Shown here piece after piece: positions 12,501-24,240 of a DNA stretch of 64,000 nt; the first letter of the stretch is position 1; each line of letters begins with the position of its first letter. The DNA comes from Climacium dendroides. Its lineage: Eukaryota > Streptophyta > Bryopsida > Hypnales > Climaciaceae. The stretch is from the NCBI GenBank assembly GCA_950106755.1, contig OX467086.1:19176001-19240000 (forward strand), written 5' to 3'. The translations under genes were made by a program, and so were the position numbers. The notes below the pieces were generated by a model that did no database searches, had not been told where the DNA came from, and worked only from the letters and a program-made list of their open reading frames with translations.

Positions 12501-14246
12501 TGGGTATAAAATGGATTATGAATGACTCCAATGCATTAGAAGGGCTTTGAAATTGAATGTACATCTCCTTGCAATGGAAATTGTCCATGTGTTTCAAGAA
12601 GGAAAAAAGAAAGAAAAATTGAATGTACATTTGAATTTGCAAAGTTGCAACTAATATAATGGATAGGTTTCACTTTGTTTCTCATTATATTAGTTGGATG
12701 AATTCATGATCAACTTTAAACCTTCATGATTTATTTTATAGGAAAAATGTTTGAATTGATTTAAAATTTGAGTTTGTACAATGAAGTGCAATGTATTTTA
12801 GAATGGTAGCATTTATTCCATTTATTATTAATTGCACTTATTTTTTGGAGGTCAAAGAAAAAGCACAAAGTGAACCATGGAGTTGGATTTAAAGGATATT
12901 TCTTCTATTCAAAAACGTTATGAGTGTGACTATACATGTGAAACCAAACATTTCTAATTGTTGGTTTTGCATTTCGGTTGATGTTTAACCCTTGATAGGA
13001 CTTCATAGGAGGGACAAAGAAAATTTGGAGTTTTTTAGGCAATTCAATATGTAGCGAAACAAGAATTTCAATGGAACAATTTCAAATTTTGCAAGTTAGT
13101 TTTTTTTCTTTGCCATTTTGATATGAAATGATAATGAACTTCATATAAAAATTATGAAGCATCAAGTAACTAAGCTAATTGCTTACCAAAAGAAAAGACA
13201 AATATTTTTGTGACATCAACATTTTATTTGGATTTGTTTTCATCTATTTTATATAGATCCCACAATTTGCTGTTGAAAACATCCCCCATCATTCTACATG
13301 TTGACTTTCATTAGGGACTAACTTTTAAACTATTACATTTAAAAAAATCAAAATTGATATAAAAAAACTTAAATTGGAAATAAAGAAAGAATGATTGTAA
13401 GAAATTATTACTCTTTTTTGTCACACTTCACTTGTTGATTTGTTTTTTGGCCATAAATTTTGTAATATGACTCCAAAAGACTCCAAATTTGTAGATAAGA
13501 TACTCATGACTATCATACACCTTGGCTTTTTTTTTTTTCATTTTCATTTCAAAAAATACATTACTATCTAAAAATAACACCCAATTTTATATCACATTTT
13601 TCATTTGGAGATGGGGGTACTATTTCTAGCCCCCCTAAATGAGATGAAATTTGGAAGAGATGGTTTTCAAGGTGACTAGCAGCTATTACTTGAAGGAATT
13701 TTGAAAACAATAAATTCAATGTTGTATAGAAATCTACAAAGTGTGCTTCTTTCTGCTTTTAGTTTCAAATACATAAAACATCATTTGGGTGGGTTTTCAA
13801 GTGAATGACCATCTCTATAGAATTGTTATAAATGTTCATTTTTTAAATTAATTTCTTTTTCCTATTTTTTACAAATTAAATTGTCAAAGTACCTATTTTC
13901 TTGAAATTTTGCACTTTTCAAGTTCTACTTAAAAAAAATTCTAGACATTATCTTCCCAAAGTGCAATTTTTTTAAAGGCATATACATTGGCCACATTTTT
14001 TTAAGTTAAAAAATTTATAATTTTAAAGTACTTTAGAAGAAAATCACATTTACTATGAAAATACAACAAAATCGGCAAGTATTTCTTGCAATCACCTTAA
14101 AGCAAACAAACTTGTAATTTCTTCTGGAAACTTCTAACCATGGAATCTTATATTAAGTCTTGTAACTTATTTATTTCTTTATTTTTCTACTCATTTTAAG
14201 AGCTTATTTTCTAAGCAATTTCAAGATAATTATATGCAAAATAGTA
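12501..14246. other. AT-rich intergenic DNA, no gene seen
   Basis: Homopolymer-rich sequence with no coding frame and no TIR pair that I could support. Confidence 0.6.
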
Positions 14247-14802
14247 CTATCTCCATCCCAAAATGATCTTGTTGGACAAAATGTTCCAAATTAAGGCTAA
14301 AGTAACATTTTAAAAACCAATTTTATGCTATAAGTAGAATTTGATGCACTCCTAGTATTCCATAAACTTTGAGTTTCACAAAGTGTAGTTTTGGAATTTT
14401 CAAAAGTAGATTTTTGGGAGCATTTTCAAAGAGCACCAATGGTCAATTAAATGTTGAATTTGAGGTCAACATTTTGTAAGCATTTGATATATGCTCAAGA
14501 CTATGTGTGACCTTTGTTCTGCCTCCTAGAGCTTCATCCCCTTTAATCAGAATATATTCAAAGAGATGTAAAAAATAATAATGAACAATGTTGATTGACC
14601 CCTTTAGTCATTTCATTTATCTTTTGATTGATGATTGTATGGATAAAGGGAGAACTACTACTTGGAAGTTGTTCTATTGGTCCTAAATAGCAATCGAAAA
14701 CCAAATTTGACCAATTTGCAATGTCATAAAGTGAAATAAGAAGATCATTTTGGGACAAAAAAATTTAAGGCCAACAAAAAAATCATTTTGGGGCAGAAGG
14801 AG
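14247..14802 (+). mobile_element. Stowaway-like (Tc1/mariner) MITE, copy 2
   Basis: Starts CTATCTCCATCCCAAAATGA after TA (14245-14246) and ends TCATTTTGGGGCAGAAGGAG before TA (14803-14804). The interior aligns with 4728-5261 (the 'gacaaaatgtt', 'gtagaatttgatgcac', 'cttcatcccctttaatc' and 'cttttgattgatgattg' segments). A second copy of the terminal motif just inside the right end (14742-14757) suggests a duplicated terminus. Confidence 0.7.
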
Positions 14803-14804
14803 TA

Positions 14805-15696
14805 CTACAATTCTTCCCAATCCTTTCAAAGGTGACTATTGAGCTTTGCCATTCAATTCTTTTTTGCCATGGAATATGAGTGGGAATCATCTTATTTTAT
14901 TTATAAGAGATGATATAAAAAAACTTCTACAAGTTATAAAATTTTCAAACTTTCTAGTGAAAATTTGAAATGACTATGATTTTTTAAAATAAGAATGAAA
15001 AAACTCATATAAAATACAATATATGCTTGAAAATTCTGAAAATTGTACCATACATGTATATTGTAATGTGGAACATCTTGGTGTAATCCACAATTCTATG
15101 TCATTCTGTAATTAGAAATTTAATATACAACAATTATAGGCCAAAAGCTCAAATAGTTGTAAATAGTTTAATTTTATAAATTCTTCAAAATTTCAATTTG
15201 GAATAGAAATTAGACTTAGTTAACTTCATTTCATTAGTTGAGTTCAAATTTAGATAAGATCATTCTTTTGGCTAAAAATCAAATTTATAGCAAAGAGGTT
15301 CAAGTTGCCAAAATACCTTGAAAAAATATCTTTTGTAGTATCTTATTTAGCATTTTCTAATAGAAAAGTCAATAACACCTCAATCAAGAAATTTTGACCA
15401 ACCTCTAATGCAATCACATTCAAAGTATACTAAAAATAAAATTGGATCAAAAAATTCAATTTTTCATCATGTTTTTACTCACCTACAATCATCCAAGTGC
15501 CCATTTTTAGCTTTGCAGTTCTCTAATTGGCCTAAAACAGATGAGCAAACATTTTGCAATTGATAAATGGTCAAACGATGACACAATTTACTTAAAACAA
15601 ATGATTTTCATTCAATTTTTGGAGAGCGTTTCTTGAGTGTGTGTGTGTGCAACTCTCAATGGTGAAAAATCCCTAATTGAAGAACTAGAGAATATT
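14805..15696. other. AT-rich intergenic DNA, no gene seen
   Basis: No coding frame or complete element recognised. Confidence 0.5.
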
Positions 15697-16286
15697 TTAA
15701 CCCCTAAAGTCCCATGGCCATTCTTTTGCCAAAATCACTCGAAACTACCACTTTAGTCTACTATAATCACCTACAAAATAAATTTTTAAAAATATTTTTA
15801 AAATCTAACCGTAGGATCTTGTTCTGCACTTGTCTTAGATCATGTGATAATTATTTTGTGGTTATTGACCGTAGGGATTGAAAGATATTAGCATTCAAAG
15901 CGAAAGAAAAAAAATTCTTTCAAGAAGTCGCTATGATTGCCCGCAAAACAAGAAGCTCCATAACTTTCACATCTCTAATCCAAATGGAATGAATAAAAGC
16001 TTCCCATTTACAAAAAAATGTAATCTACAAGAACAAAAATATTTAAAAAAATATTTTAATTTATTGTGGATTTTTTTTGTTGCCTAGTCTCCCCCATTTT
16101 GAAGTTATTGTGGCATAACTTTTGCTCCCGGGCACTAATTGAAATAAAATTTATATTCCCAAAAATCTCTTAAGCTTTTCTATCTTATGAGAAAGTTTCA
16201 AAATGTTTCAATAAAAATTGAGATCATAGGAGCCTGCCCAAAATCCATTTTGTCCCTTGTAGGGACAATGGAACTTTAGGGGTTAA
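15697..16286. mobile_element. TAACCCCTAAAGT-ended element
   Basis: Begins TTAACCCCTAAAGTCCCATG and ends in the inverse terminus (ACTTTAGGGGTTAA). It is about 590 bp and noncoding. The same family recurs in inverse orientation at 17056-17588, at 22195-22985 and at 25928-27436, and in degraded form elsewhere. The interior carries the recurring phrases 'gcttcccattta' and 'ataacttttgctcc'. The superfamily is not assignable without a target duplication. Confidence 0.65.
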
Positions 16287-17020
16287 AGAAGAAGATGCCA
16301 AATCCATATACTATAGAAGATGCCTTTCTAGAGTGTATTTAGCAACTCCTATCAATATGCTCTTTATTTGTATTTTTAGCCATTAAAATTGATTTTCTAA
16401 AACATTTAATTCCAATTAATGAAATAAAGCTTACTAAGTCTAGTTTCTACTCTAAGTTTAAAAAATTTCATTTCTTTTTTGAATTATTATTTTTTGACCA
16501 TTTAAAATTTTGGCCTATTAACATGGTCTATTGAAATTTTAATTATAAAAATATAGAAAATTTTGGCTTATACCAATACAGTTAACACCATAATGTGCAT
16601 CCATGGAGAAATTTTTAGATTTTAAAGCTTATTTTGTATTAGATATTATTTTTTTCACTTTTTCTTCAAAAATTGATAATAATTTTAAATTTTCACCAAA
16701 AAGAAATGAAATTTTTATGATTTATAGAAGACATCACTAAAATAATTCATTTAAATTTAGTCACAAAAAGAACCATCAACAATTCAAGGATTTTGAAATT
16801 TGACCACACAGTAATAGGATCCATCCTTTTAGAGTTCAGAGTTAGTCCTAGAAGGATGGGTTGTTTATTATGGAAATCATCCTTTGGTACTATGTGAATC
16901 CTTTACTTAAAAAAAACAAAAACACTCATTGGAAATCAAACTTTAATGCAAGACCTCTCCTTTCTCCTACAAAATTCAAGAATGTACATCTACATTAATG
17001 TCTTATCATTAAAAGAAAAT
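16287..17020. other. AT-rich intergenic DNA, no gene seen
   Basis: Nothing coding or structured beyond short A/T runs. Confidence 0.5.
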
Positions 17021-18010
17021 GAGGGGTTTTGCAACTACACTATACAACTAGTTTTCGGGCAGGCTCCTATGATCTCAATTTTTACTGAAACATTTTGAAA
17101 CTTTCTCATAAGATAGAAAAACTTAAGGGCTTTCTGGGAATATAAATTTTATTTCAATTAGTGCCCGGGAGCAAAAGTTATGCCACAATAACCTCAAAAT
17201 GTGGGAGACCGGGCAACAAAAAGAATCCACAAAAAATTAAAATAAATTTTTTAATATTTTTTCTCTTGTAGATTATATTTTTTTGTAAATGGGAAGCTTT
17301 GATTCATTCCATTTGGATTAGAGACGTGAAAGTTATGGAGCTTCTTATTTTGCGGGCAATAGTGACATCTTGAAAGAATTTTTTTCATTCACTTTGAATG
17401 CTAATATCTTTCAATCTCTACGGTCAAAAATCACAAAAGAATTATCACATGATCTAAGACAAGTGCAGAACAAGATCCTATGGTTAGATTTTTTTTTAAA
17501 TTAAATTTCTTTTGTAGGTGATTGTAGACTAAAGTGGTAGTTTTGAGTGGTTTTGGCAGAAAAATGGCCAAGGGACTTTAGGGGTTAATCTCAATGATTT
17601 GTAGATTGCAAAATTTCATAACTACCTTTTCTAGATTTTAGAATTTCATATCTAACTTTTTTTAGATTTTAGAATTTCAAATCTAAATTTTTTCTAGATT
17701 TTAAAATTTCAAATCTACCTTTCCCTGGATTTCAAAAATTCAAATATTGGTATTTAATAGATTTCATTGGTTTAGGAAACCTTACAATTTTGTGGATTTT
17801 AAATATTTTTTGATTTCTACAGATTGTAAAAATCTAAAAATTGTAGAAATCTATACTCTACACAAATCTAAAAATCATAGCAATTTTAAAATTTTAAAAA
17901 TCTTAGAATTTAATCAACAAAATTCATTGCATAAGACTACAATAACTTATAAGTCTTATATGTTCGACCTAATGGTATTCTTTACAATTGATATGGGACA
18001 ATTGATATAA
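17021..18010. mobile_element. Dispersed repeat 'B', copy 1, interrupted
   Basis: The end GAGGGGTTTTGCAACTACAC (17021) and the later block 17589-18010 are both present, uninterrupted by the insert, at 27600-28280. Shared interior phrases are 'gatttgtagatt', 'ttcatt(a/g)gtttag', 'ttcattgcataagac' and 'gatatgggaca'. In this copy an inverted TAACCCCTAAAGT-family element (17056-17588) lies between them. Noncoding, class unknown. Confidence 0.6.
17056..17588. mobile_element. TAACCCCTAAAGT-ended element, inverted and nested in repeat B
   Basis: The reverse complement of much of 15697-16286, down to 'GGCAGGCTCCTATGATCTCA' and 'gcccgggagcaaaagttatg'. It ends at GGACTTTAGGGGTTAA. The other terminus is missing, so this copy is truncated at the 17056 side. 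With the copy at 15697 it forms a diverged inverted pair separated by about 770 bp. Confidence 0.65.
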
Positions 18011-18019
18011 AACAAATGA

Positions 18020-18360
18020 GAATGAACTTTGGAAGCAACTAGGAAACAACTAGAAAACGTCTAAGAAACAACTAGTGTACGAATTAAAAGGAACTAGAAA
18101 ACAACTAGCTTCACTACTAGAAAATTTAATTTTTTTGTTGATTTGGTCGCATTCATTTGGTTTTTTTTCTATTGATTTCTATTCAAATCAACAAATTATT
18201 CTTCAAATCAACAGAAAAGTGAATCAAATCTATGCAACCAAATCAACAAAAAGCTAAATTTTCTAGTACTATAGGAAACAACTAAGAAACAACTAGTGTA
18301 TGACTAGAAAGTGACCTAAAAACAACTAGAAAGCAACTAGGAAACAACTATGGTCATTTT
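18020..18360. repeat. AACAACTAG-type minisatellite, interrupted by a fold-back element
   Basis: Irregular repeats of an 'aaacaactag(a/g)aa' unit run from about 18035 to 18108 and resume at about 18275-18355. The gap is filled by the short hairpin element at 18115-18268. Confidence 0.75.
18115..18268. mobile_element. Short palindromic MITE
   Basis: 154 bp. The left arm (TACTAGAAAATTTA..., then TTTTTGTTGATTTGGT) is mirrored by the right arm (ACCAAATCAACAAAAA..., then TAAATTTTCTAGTA), giving about 36 bp of near-perfect terminal inverse followed by a weaker inner stem. It sits inside the AACAACTAG minisatellite. Confidence 0.7.
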
Positions 18361-19901
18361 ACAATTGCAATCTTTTCCTAGTTGTTTCCTATTTATATTT
18401 TACAACTACAGATTGACTACTTTGTGACTAAAATAATGTATCAATGGAGTAAAACAACAACATAAAACAATTACTTTAAATTTGGTACTAATAGAGAGGT
18501 CTTATAGTTGCAAGAGAGTTGTATAGGACACTAATTGCATAGTAGCCGGTTGTGCTGGACACATTTTTCTTCTAATGTATATAGAAGGATTATATGTCAT
18601 CTATCTATTATACATTAGTCTCTATGGCATCTTTCTAGGATTAATCCACAAAAAAACAAGAAATCCACTTTTGTTTTTTTGAGAACTTGGGTAAGCTCTA
18701 TTGACTTCATAATTTGGAATTTTCCATTAATTTTTTAGAACAGATGCTTCTCGTCATAATCTACATGTGAAGCTTTGTTTCATGTCATTCTACTAAATAT
18801 TGTAAAAGTTAGAACAATTTTTTTGATTTCAATGTCAAATTGGACAACAAAAAATATATACTAAAAAAAATCAATTACTTTTTTGGAATATTTTAGATTG
18901 ATATCTACTTTAAAAAATGGAACCATTGAATTCCAAATAATGAGGTAAAGTTATGAGGAGTTTTATTTTGCGGGTAGTGAAGGTAGAAAAAAACATATGA
19001 AATCATCTTTTGTTCTTAATTTTGAAAATTTTCAAATATAAATAAAAATAAATGATATTAATTGCTCACTAGAACATTCTCACCATTGGAATTAGCTTAC
19101 ATTCTTCCAAAAGTTAATAGCATATTAGTTATATTTTTCATTTAGTAACACCTTTTACTTTATAATTTTTTTAAAATTAAAATTAATGTGAAAAAAAATT
19201 TGGTTAAATTTTTTGATACATATTTTCAACCCATTTTCCAAATTATTGACTAGAATCCACAAGTTATAGGACATATTTGTTTTTTCTTTAAAATGTTAAA
19301 AGACAAAACTTCACCTTTTAGAAGGACTAGAAAAGCCTAGATTTTGAAGTTTAGGCACATTGAACTTGTAATTAGTGGGGAGGTTTACTCTTAAATTCTG
19401 GGACAATGTACTTGTATACATTAACCAAAAGATCATATGGTTGGTTTGACCTTGTTTTGGGGACAAGTATTTGGAAACAATTTGGGGCCTCTAAACACAA
19501 TGGTCCTTTTAGGGGTTAAGAACATTGCCACTAGCCTCACCATTAGGCCTCAGCAATGCCACTCTAAGCTTGTTGCACTTGTCCAAACAAAGAGACTTTA
19601 CACCAACACCTTGTTGTTGTGTTGTTCCTCCTTTCACTCCTACATTTGCTTGACAATGGAGGGCCTTTATAGTGGATAGTTTTACACTCCTGTCAACTTG
19701 GTCAACTTTGATTATGGCTTTAGAAGAAGACATGGAGTCTAGTGAGAGGTGTGAGAAGAAAGGGAATAACTTTAGCAAGGACTCTAAGGGGTGGTTGATG
19801 CGAAGCATTATGTCTTGAATGCACTACTACATCTCACAAGGCAACAAGTGTTGCCACTTCTTCATGCAGTGGTCAAATGGAGTGCAACTACTAGCAATGC
19901 T
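18361..19901. other. AT-rich intergenic DNA, no gene supported
   Basis: A somewhat less AT-rich patch at about 19430-19870 has short frames on both strands with no recognisable protein. A segment near 18890-19080 resembles the fold-back family ('gaggtaaagttatgaggag'). Confidence 0.45.
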
Positions 19902-20498
19902 CTTAACCCTTAAACACCAACAAAGACATTTTTTGTCCGATGCATGATAGAGAATCCTTTTAGTAGGACAAAAATGCAACTATTTATCTTTTTGAAAAGG
20001 GGAGGTCTTCTACCATATATAAAGGTTTGATTTGGCACTTGACTACCAAAATTAAATTTCTACATCAAATCCTCAGGGCCTTATCACCTTAGACCATTTA
20101 CAAGATGTCACGTGACACTTTTTTTTTAAAATGACTTCATTTCTCCCAAATTTGACCTTTGCCTAGGGTACCATAGTTTGATTTCCAATGAGTGCTTTTG
20201 CAATTTTTTAAATGAATGATTTGTATAGTAACAAAAAAATGATTTCCATAGTCAACAACTTGTCCTTTAACCCATAAAAAAAACATTGTAATCATTTTTT
20301 GATCAATGAATGACAAAGAATCTTTGTGTGTAGGACAAAAGTGCAACTATTCATCCTTAGAATTTTGCATAAAAAGAGAAGGTCTTCTATCGTAGTTTGT
20401 CTTCCAATGAGTGCTTTTGCATTTTTTTTTGAGCCAACAATTCAAACAAACCCAAACAAATGATTTTCACAGTGATAGGCTCGTTATTTAAGGGTTAA
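19902..20498. mobile_element. TTAACCCTTAA-ended element pair
   Basis: Begins TTAACCCTTAAACACC and ends AAGGGTTAA. The interior is two head-to-tail copies of one unit, recognisable by 'ggacaaaa(a/g)tgcaacta', 'ttccaatgagtgctttt' and an internal 'tttaaccca' near 20270. The same unit appears as a single copy at 30492-30721. The right terminus (20480-20510) folds on itself around TTAA. Confidence 0.6.
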
Positions 20499-21179
20499 TT
20501 CCTAAATAACGAACCCATGACCATTGATTTCAAACTTCATTGGCCATCATTCAATTTGCTGTCATTTTGCAACTAGATATGTATGAAAAAAATTTATAGT
20601 TATTTTTCAGAGATGAAATTACATGTCTTCTGTACTTCACAAAAAAATTAGATTTTTTTGTGGAAAATTTGATTATTTTGAGAATTTTTGAAGAAAAATC
20701 ACATCAAATAGAAAATTATTTCAAAAAATCTGAAAATTCCACTGTGTGTGTATATTACAATGACTGACATCATCATGTAAACTCAATTTCCGTATCATTC
20801 TATAATTAGAAAATAATAGACATTGAAAATACATCCAAAGTTCAAATTGCAATAAAATACTCAATATTAGGAATTTTTTCAAAACTCAAATTGGAGTAGA
20901 AACTAGAGTAGATGACCTTCATTTTTCTTAGTTGGACTCAAATTCAAAAAATATCATTTTTGTGGAGAAATTTCAGATTTAAAACAAGGAACAACAACTT
21001 CCCCAAATACACTAAAATAGCATATTCCATGATCCGATTTTCTTTTACTAACTTCTCATTTATATAAAGACAAACACTTGCAAGACTACAAAACTCAATT
21101 ACATACTACTCTTTCATAACCCATCGTAAAAGGTCAATAAAAAAAATATGAATCGAAAAATGCTTTTGAACTCTTTCCA
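20499..21179. other. AT-rich intergenic DNA, no gene seen
   Basis: No coding frame, TIR pair or tandem array recognised. Confidence 0.5.
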
Positions 21180-21560
21180 TATGAAAGTATTGTCATCTGA
21201 ACGCCACAGCATGGCGCCTGCGGCGCTCCAGGGTTAGGCTCAATAATTGTAGTTGAATGTCTGCAGAAAACTGCAGAGTCAAGTGTAAGTTCTCAGCTAT
21301 CTTTTCCATGCACGGAATAGCTGGATACTGTACAGGAGGAGTTTCGGCACTTTAGAATCATGCTTTAGAATTTTTGGGGGCCTCAAGTCAGTATATAATC
21401 TACTGCACTGACCGGTATTACAAATTCCCAGACAACATTCGGTTTCAATCTGCATGAACTGAAGTTCAGCTGTTGAAGAAAAGAAGAACAACAATTCTGC
21501 GATGGAAACTTGCTTCAGGAGATGAAAAACACACCAACCAATTAGTTCAGGAAGTATATG
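21180..21560 (+). other. GC-normal island, possible exon or transcribed remnant
   Basis: Composition changes sharply from the AT-rich background (GCGCC/GGCGC segments near 21210-21225) and returns to background beyond the MITE that abuts it at 21561. No recognised protein in either direction. It could be an exon, a noncoding transcript or a gene remnant. Confidence 0.35.
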
Positions 21561-21836
21561 AAGGTAGGTACACCCAAAACGGCCACTTTTTGCTACTTAG
21601 CCTGATTTCTATTATTAGACTGGTCAAATTTTCATATATGTTCTTGTTGGCAAGTGAAAGGAGGTTCCAACGCATCGGAGAACGTGGCATTTGGATACTG
21701 TATGCAAAAGTTATTAAGGAACAAAGTTTGGTTCTAAAAGCGTTTCTTCCATATAGGTGCAGAACTGATTTTGGAGATGTACATATAGTATAGATGGCGG
21801 TTTAAGGTTAGTGGCACATTTGGGTGTACCTACCTT
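21561..21836 (+). mobile_element. MITE with AAGGTAGGTACACCC termini, copy 1
   Basis: 276 bp with an 18-bp perfect TIR (AAGGTAGGTACACCCAAA and its inverse), with weaker symmetry continuing inward (acGGCCAC ... GTGGCac). Copy 2 lies in inverse orientation at 61737-61991, and a disrupted copy 3 covers 24225-24289 plus 24782-24966. The copies share 'ttggcaagtgaaaggaggtt' and 'catttggatac(t/c)(g/a)tatgcaaaag'. Both intact copies sit at the edge of a GC-normal island. The open frames inside are shared only because the copies are homologous. Confidence 0.75.
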
Positions 21837-22194
21837 AGTACACATTCGGTTGAGCCCCATGTAAGTAGATTCAAATGAATATTCAATAAGGTGACCTTTT
21901 GTACTTTTGTTGCATTTCCAATGAAGTGAAAAAGGGAAATAGGAGCTCATGGAATAATCATGTTTCTTTCATATGCAATGTTCTTAAATTTGTGCAAAGA
22001 CAGTATTTATCATTTGCACTAACTTTACGCAAGACACTATAGTTATTACTGATACATTTACTACAAGAAAAAGGGGTGTTTGAAGTATAGTCTTACTAAT
22101 ATTGTCCTATTATTTATGACCTTTTAGGAGATTTTTAATAAAAATTTACTAGAAATACATGTGTTTTTAGTATAAAAAAATTCTAAAAATCTCC
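21837..22194. other. AT-rich intergenic DNA, no gene seen
   Basis: No supported feature. Confidence 0.5.
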
Positions 22195-22985
22195 TTAACT
22201 CCTAAAGGACCATTTGTCCTCTCTTGGGGGACAATTTGAGTCCAGGTAGGTTCCTATTGTCTCAATTTATAGTGAATGTTTTTGAGATTTTTTGAGGTTG
22301 TGAAGTTTTTCAATAATTTTGTGAATATATAATTTTTGTTTCAATTGGTCCTTGGGAGAAAAAGTTATGGCACAATAAGCCAAAAACAAAAGTCAGTGGG
22401 CAGCACAAAAAAATTAGAAAAAGTCAAAATATTTTTTCCTAAAATATTATATTTTGTCTATATTTGAAGCTTTGATTCATTCCATTTGGACTGGTGACGA
22501 GAAAGTTATAGACAATCTTAGTTTTGGGGGCAATCTAAGTATCTTCTTGAAAAAACAACTTATAAGATTCATTTGTGAATGAAATTTTTACAGTTTTCCA
22601 AAACAAATTTTTAGACAAGGTTAGATTTTCTTTGTAGAACAATCTCACCACTAGGATTATCATATGTTAATTCCATCATAAAGCTATTAATGATTTAGTT
22701 TTTCCTTCAATCTTTAACCTACTTCTATTTAACAATTTTTTAATGAGTGAAAAACATTGCAAAAAATTTTAGTTAAAAAGATTCAAAGCCAAAAAAACTA
22801 GCCAAGCAAGTTACAAAAAAAACTTGTTTTCTTCACTTTGGATGCAAGTATTTTGCAGTCTATGCAGTCAAATTTGATGAAATTTTTACCACATGTTCTC
22901 AAACAAATTAAGTACTAGATATTACAGTTGAATTTTGAAAAAACATATTTTTTTCGTTTTCTTAGGTGAATGTAGTAGAAGTTCC
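22195..22985. mobile_element. TAACYCCTAAAGG-ended element, right end degraded
   Basis: Begins TTAACTCCTAAAGGACCATT and follows the interior order of 25928-27436: the 'tagg(t)ttcctattgtctcaat' segment, 'ttggtccttgggag', 'agctttgattcattcc', 'ccactaggattatcatatg' and 'gcaagtattttgcagtctatg'. The expected right terminus near 22985 (AGTTCCTAATGAGG) is mutated. Confidence 0.55.
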
Positions 22986-23221
22986 TAATGAGGTCAGTGT
23001 TCACTCTATTGCTGTCATGTAAGACATGCATTGTTGCCCACATCCCACATCCTAGAAAAAACACTACAATGGGTCATTTCTTAGGTGATTGCAATGGGTC
23101 ATTTGACCCCAATGGGTTGTCTTACCTTACTCATTACCACATAGATTTGTTATCTAGGTGCTTTGGAGAAGCTATTCACCAACTCTCATATTTTTTCAAA
23201 GATTGAATTGTTTGAGAGAAG

Positions 23222-23278
23222 TCAATTGCAAGACATTCTGTCAATTGCAAGACATTCTGTCAATTGCAAGACATTCCG
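23222..23278. repeat. 19-bp tandem repeat, three units
   Basis: TCAATTGCAAGACATTCTG occurs three times head to tail; the last copy differs at the end (TTCCG). Confidence 0.95.
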
Positions 23279-23339
23279 ACAAGAAGTGAATTTTTTGTGA
23301 TTTTTCAAAGCTGAAAATGTTAAAATGTGATTAGACCCT

Positions 23340-23900
23340 TGTTTGAAGCATGACCAAACCATTGTTGAAGCCCAAGTGGGCTGATGTGTCCGCTCCCAAG
23401 TACATTGCCATCATGATAAAGGATTGATAAGATTGTGGTAATAGATGGGCCAGTGATGGAACCGAGAGGTGGCGGAATCGGATAGATGGTGGTACTGGGC
23501 AGTTCCCACCTTACTTCCTGTAGACGCCGTCGTGACCAACTGAAAGCGTCCTTCGGCACCTTTCCGAAGCAGGCGAGCATATACCACTGCAGTGAGCGAC
23601 ATAGCCGGAGAGTGGACGGACGGGACAGCCCCATGTGGAGAGCCAGCCACTAAAGCGTCGGCACCGGCCTACTGCAGTGCCGACGACGAAAGCCTAACTG
23701 GAACTGCAGCTGAAGCGTCCGGAAGCTTACTATTCGTCATCCGTCACTCGTCCTCAGGCAACGGAGCCGCGCAATTAAGGGGAGTCAAGTGACTTGAGCC
23801 TCAAGTCCGCGTCTCTGCGAAACCAACAGATGGAGTGACCACCAAGTCAATCGTCAACCAACGGAACCTTGTGTGCGGAACAGTGAACAACGGGAATCAG
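23340..23900. other. GC-normal island without a recognised gene
   Basis: Markedly richer in GC and CpG than its surroundings, especially 23440-23830. Short frames exist on both strands (for example 23320-23634 on minus, 23592-23792 on plus), but none is long, none resembles a known family, and they overlap. It could be a promoter/first-exon remnant or a noncoding transcript. Confidence 0.4.
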
Positions 23901-23989
23901 ATCTAACTCCCCCAAACCGACACTTTTGGCTAAAGGTACTGTAGTACGTCCAAAAATCGACCACCTAAGAGCTGGAACCAAATTTTGGG

Positions 23990-24240
23990 GAGGTAAAGCT
24001 TCTTCAAAATATTTTTCAGTAAATTTTTCTTGAAAGACAAGTGGAATTGGCATCTAACCCAAGTGGTTTCGTATTTTTTGGAGCTTTGTGGAATTAGTTA
24101 TGAAATTTTGAAGTTGAATTGGCATAGGGCTCCAAAATCGCCCACCTCCTAAAATGTACATTGTTTGTACATCAGCAAAGGCTATGAAAAAGCAAGATGT
24201 ACAAATAGTGTACATTTCAAGAAGTAGGCGGTTCTTATTG
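23990..24240. repeat. Dispersed repeat with hairpin, copy 1
   Basis: The stretch around 24040-24120 ('cccaagtggtttcgtatttt', 'gtggaattagtta', 'tttgaagttgaa') recurs at about 62470-62545. Here it ends in a clear hairpin: arm 24139-24171 pairs with 24198-24230 (CGCCCACCTCCTAAAATGTA against its near-inverse). Both copies of this repeat lie within about 1 kb of a copy of the AAGGTAGGTACACCC MITE. Confidence 0.6.
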
